Shown here piece after piece: positions 6,646-8,331 of a stretch of DNA of 8,331 nucleotides. The position numbers and the translations under genes were made by a program. Numbering within the stretch: position 1 is the first letter of the stretch; the number at the start of each line of letters is the position of its first letter. The stretch is taken from NCBI GenBank assembly GCA_021847385.1, contig JAJZTV010000080.1:1-8331 (forward strand). The letters are read 5' to 3'. This stretch comes from Pseudomonadota bacterium. Lineage in GTDB: Bacteria > Pseudomonadota > Gammaproteobacteria > Burkholderiales > Thiobacillaceae. The notes below the pieces were generated by a model that saw only the letters and a program-made list of their open reading frames with translations, did no database searches and was not told where the DNA came from.

Positions 6646-7683
6646 CTACCCCTTCTTGGCCGCACCCGATCCATCCGGCGACGTATCGTCAGCCCCAGCC
6701 TCGGCCTGATCTTCGGCCGCTTGCTGTGTCTGTGGCTCGCCGACGGTAATGGGTTTTTGCTCCGGATTGAATTGCCGATTGGGATAATCAACGCCACTGA
6801 GCGGCTGCAGCCCTTCTACGCCACGCGCCTTCCCCAGGCTATACACACCGGCGCTTTTTCCTTCGAGCAGCAGCCGCCGCAACCTGTCCATGCCGCGCTG
6901 CCGTAATTCTTGCCATTTCACGGGGCGCACGGATTCAAATTTTTCATCCCAATGCTGCCCCCGGTGCTTTTCGTCCGCCTTCTTATACAGGTGATAGAGC
7001 GGAATATCGACCGGGTGAAAAATATCCCAGCCATGCGTATAAGCGCGCGCCGCGAGGCTATGTTCCTCACCGGTGAAATACAAAAACGGGTCGTATGGCA
7101 CTTCCTCGACGAAGGAACCCAACGTAAACAAGAAGCCGCCGGCGACATGCCCACCACGTACCGGCTCGCTTGCCGGATGCAGCAACGTATGGAATCGAAC
7201 CGCCGGCGATTCCGGCGTGATTTGCTGATCCGGTTTCGGCCGCAGATACAAAACCTTGCCCTTGCCGATCGGCTGCAATTCGGGCTGCCCCTCCTTCATT
7301 TCGAAAGGATGGGGATAGGCGGTCAAGATCGGTTTCTGGCTCACCGCAGCAAGCTGCTGCAACTGCTTGATCAGGATGTCGTCCCACCCCGCCTCGAACT
7401 GCATATGCGCATCGATCTGGAGAAAATACGCCTCGCCGCCATACAGTGAATAGGCGATATAGCGTGCCCAGGAAACCCCTCGGCTATCGAGCGGATTGAT
7501 ATGCAAATATCGAATCTGATGCCGGTAGGGCAAGGCATCCAGTTGCTGCCGGATATCGATCTCATCCTGATTGACGACCCCGAAGAACACCGCCTCGGGA
7601 TGCGCCGCCTTTCGATGACAATCCTCCAGCGTTTGCAACAGCAAATCATCGCAATACGACGCAACACTGACGAATATGGTCAT
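6646..7683 (-). CDS. GlcNAc-transferase-like glycosyltransferase (Skp1 GnT1/GT60-type fold)
   Basis: Predicted cytoplasmic glycosyltransferase of 345 residues from the ATG at 7683-7681. It starts MTIFVSVASY, the first beta strand of a GT-A fold, and has no signal peptide or membrane segment. Family features: VSVASYCDD near the N-terminus; a SRGVSWARYIAYSLYGGEAY segment (67-86); the metal-binding DxD-equivalent DAH (91-93) in LQIDAHMQF; WDD at 100-102; AGGFLF (181-186); and PYDPFLYFTGEEHSLAARAY (196-215) followed by a WDIFHP segment. These match the GlcNAc glycosyltransferase family that includes the Dictyostelium Skp1 hydroxyproline GlcNAc-transferase. The last about 45 residues are a Gln/Ala/Glu/Asp-rich disordered tail. 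No strong Shine-Dalgarno is visible; an in-frame TTG at 7701 would add six residues. It lies downstream of the repeat protein on the same strand and converges on the regulator. Donor and acceptor are not determined by sequence; protein glycosylation of the neighbour is inference. Confidence 0.87.
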   Translation of the reverse strand: MTIFVSVASYCDDLLLQTLEDCHRKAAHPEAVFFGVVNQDEIDIRQQLDALPYRHQIRYLHINPLDSRGVSWARYIAYSLYGGEAYFLQIDAHMQFEAGWDDILIKQLQQLAAVSQKPILTAYPHPFEMKEGQPELQPIGKGKVLYLRPKPDQQITPESPAVRFHTLLHPASEPVRGGHVAGGFLFTLGSFVEEVPYDPFLYFTGEEHSLAARAYTHGWDIFHPVDIPLYHLYKKADEKHRGQHWDEKFESVRPVKWQELRQRGMDRLRRLLLEGKSAGVYSLGKARGVEGLQPLSGVDYPNRQFNPEQKPITVGEPQTQQAAEDQAEAGADDTSPDGSGAAKKG

Positions 7684-7701
7684 GGGCAAGCCGAGATCCA
7701 A

Positions 7702-7733
7702 GCAAAAACCGCCCGGCGATTAACCGGGCGGTT
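7702..7733 (-). terminator. Intrinsic terminator downstream of the repeat-protein gene
   Basis: Perfect 10-bp GC-rich stem (7707-7716 pairing with 7724-7733, AACCGCCCGG against its complement) with a 7-nt loop at 7717-7723. On the minus strand the stem is followed by a T-rich run (GGTTTTTGC). It lies 22 nt after the stop of the repeat protein and about 18 nt before the ATG of the glycosyltransferase, so it ends the former transcript and may limit expression of the latter. Confidence 0.82.
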
Positions 7734-7755
7734 CACAACACACACGCGATCAGGT

Positions 7756-8331
7756 TCAGCCGTGGTGGCTGCCACCGCCATGCTCACCGCCGCCATGGCC
7801 GCCGGAAGAGCCGTGATCATCGGGAACAGAGAAGTTGATCGGTTTATCGTCGGATATTCCATGGTGACCATCATCACCGGAGGAATTGCCATCCTGATGG
7901 CCACCGTTGTCGACATGATCGATCCAGCCATTCATCGACGACGCTCCGCCGCCAACCGAGCCGCCGTTATCCATCATCTCGGTCCAGCTATTACCGCCGC
8001 TGGATGACGGCAAGAAGTTGAACAGGTCGTCCTCGCCACCGCCACCGCCACCGCCACCGCCACCGCCACCGCCACCGCTGTGAGCACCGCTGTGAGCACC
8101 GCTGTGAGCACCGGAACTACCGCTGTTCCCATTGTTGCCGGTCGCGTTTTCAGCATTGTTGTTGCTACCCGAATTACCAGGGGCCGTCTGGTCGCCATTA
8201 CCAAAACCGTTGTTCTGGTTCTTGTCGTCGCCCTTGTCGTCGCCCTTGTCGTCGCCCTTGTCGTCGCCCTTGTCGTCGCCCTTGTCGTCGCCCTTGTCGT
8301 CGCCCTTGTCGTCGCCCTTGTCGTCGCCCTT
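7756..8331 (-). CDS. C-terminal part of a low-complexity repeat protein (5' truncated)
   Basis: An open frame enters from the window's right edge and ends at TGA (7758-7756), giving 191 residues and no start. Order in the visible part: Lys-Gly-Asp-Asp repeats (1-37); an Asn/Gly/Ser-rich stretch (38-74); three Gly-Ala-His-Ser repeats (74-85, sharing the Gly at 74); 14 consecutive glycines (86-99); then EDDLFNFLP and two related short units, WTEMMDNGG (116-124) and WIDHVDNGG (136-144); a DDKPINFSVPDD segment; and a His/Gly-rich end (HGGGEHGGGSHHG). No cysteine is present. The composition suggests an extended, disordered, surface or secreted protein, and acidic repeats plus a His-rich end could bind metal ions. 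The nearby type I exporter makes it a candidate substrate, but no RTX nonapeptides are seen here. A clear terminator follows, which supports this strand and frame. No family is recognised. Confidence 0.72.
   Translation of the reverse strand, partial: KGDDKGDDKGDDKGDDKGDDKGDDKGDDKGDDKGDDKNQNNGFGNGDQTAPGNSGSNNNAENATGNNGNSGSSGAHSGAHSGAHSGGGGGGGGGGGGGGEDDLFNFLPSSSGGNSWTEMMDNGGSVGGGASSMNGWIDHVDNGGHQDGNSSGDDGHHGISDDKPINFSVPDDHGSSGGHGGGEHGGGSHHG
8035..8076 (-). repeat. 6-bp tandem repeat encoding poly-glycine, seven units
   Basis: GCCACC (plus strand) occurs seven times without mismatch; the minus strand reads GGT-GGC, giving 14 glycines. It probably forms a flexible linker between the repeat region and the C-terminal segment, and is prone to in-frame length change. 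Confidence 0.95.
8077..8112 (-). repeat. 12-bp tandem repeat encoding Gly-Ala-His-Ser, three units
   Basis: GCTGTGAGCACC (plus strand) occurs three times without mismatch. On the minus strand it reads GGT-GCT-CAC-AGC. It directly abuts the 6-bp glycine repeat and lies in the same reading frame. Confidence 0.95.
8221..8331 (-). repeat. 12-bp tandem repeat encoding Lys-Gly-Asp-Asp, nine units, running off the window
   Basis: On the plus strand the unit CTTGTCGTCGCC occurs nine times without a mismatch (8221-8328), plus CTT at the edge. Read on the minus strand it is AAG-GGC-GAC-GAC. Identity extends to third codon positions, so the array arose by recent duplication or slippage. Unit length is a multiple of three, so copy changes alter protein length without shifting frame. 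The array continues beyond the window. Confidence 0.95.

Noticed and set aside
6910..7449. A 179-residue plus-strand frame opposite the glycosyltransferase
   Set aside because: The minus frame carries conserved glycosyltransferase motifs over its whole length; the plus frame has none and no start context.
7501..8007. A plus-strand frame of 168 residues with hydrophobic stretches
   Set aside because: It spans the boundary of two minus-strand genes and the terminator between them; its hydrophobic look comes from reading Gly/Asp/His codons on the opposite strand.

Overview
The window reads as part of a GC-rich proteobacterial chromosome. GC-ending codons dominate and genes are tightly packed. 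The main gene set is a Gram-negative type I secretion system, made of an ABC exporter and an HlyD-type membrane fusion protein. A beta- or gammaproteobacterium is the most natural guess, but the sequence alone does not fix the genus.

Left to right on the plus strand: the last 36 codons of an unidentified gene (1-111); a very large type I secretion ABC exporter (129-4019); a short HlyD-family adaptor (4046-5050); and a 528-residue regulator with an N-terminal LuxR-type helix-turn-helix (5050-6636). Spacing is 17 nt, 26 nt and a 1-nt TAATG overlap, so these form one operon. The outer membrane factor is not visible; the truncated first gene could be it, but this cannot be shown.

On the minus strand, converging on the operon with only 9 nt between stop codons, are a cytoplasmic glycosyltransferase of the GlcNAc-transferase (Skp1 GnT1-like, GT60-type) family (6646-7683) and, upstream of it, the C-terminal 191 residues of a low-complexity Gly/Asn/Ser/Asp/His-rich protein (7756-8331). 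The latter carries three perfect in-frame DNA repeats: a 12-bp unit encoding Lys-Gly-Asp-Asp, a 12-bp unit encoding Gly-Ala-His-Ser, and a 6-bp Gly-Gly unit. A clear intrinsic terminator sits between these two minus-strand genes.

The most unusual content is the exporter and the regulator. The exporter is two type I secretion half-transporters fused head to tail in one 1296-residue chain, with an inactive C39-like domain in the middle. Its nucleotide-binding domains are strongly unequal: the first has lost the Walker A lysine, the catalytic glutamate and the H-loop histidine, while the second keeps all three. The regulator joins an N-terminal LuxR HTH to a class III cyclase-like domain and a STAND/AAA-like region, both lacking their catalytic residues, so it looks like a regulator built from dead enzyme folds. 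A reasonable but unproven model is that the operon exports the neighbouring repetitive protein, or another nearby substrate, possibly after cytoplasmic glycosylation by the adjacent transferase.
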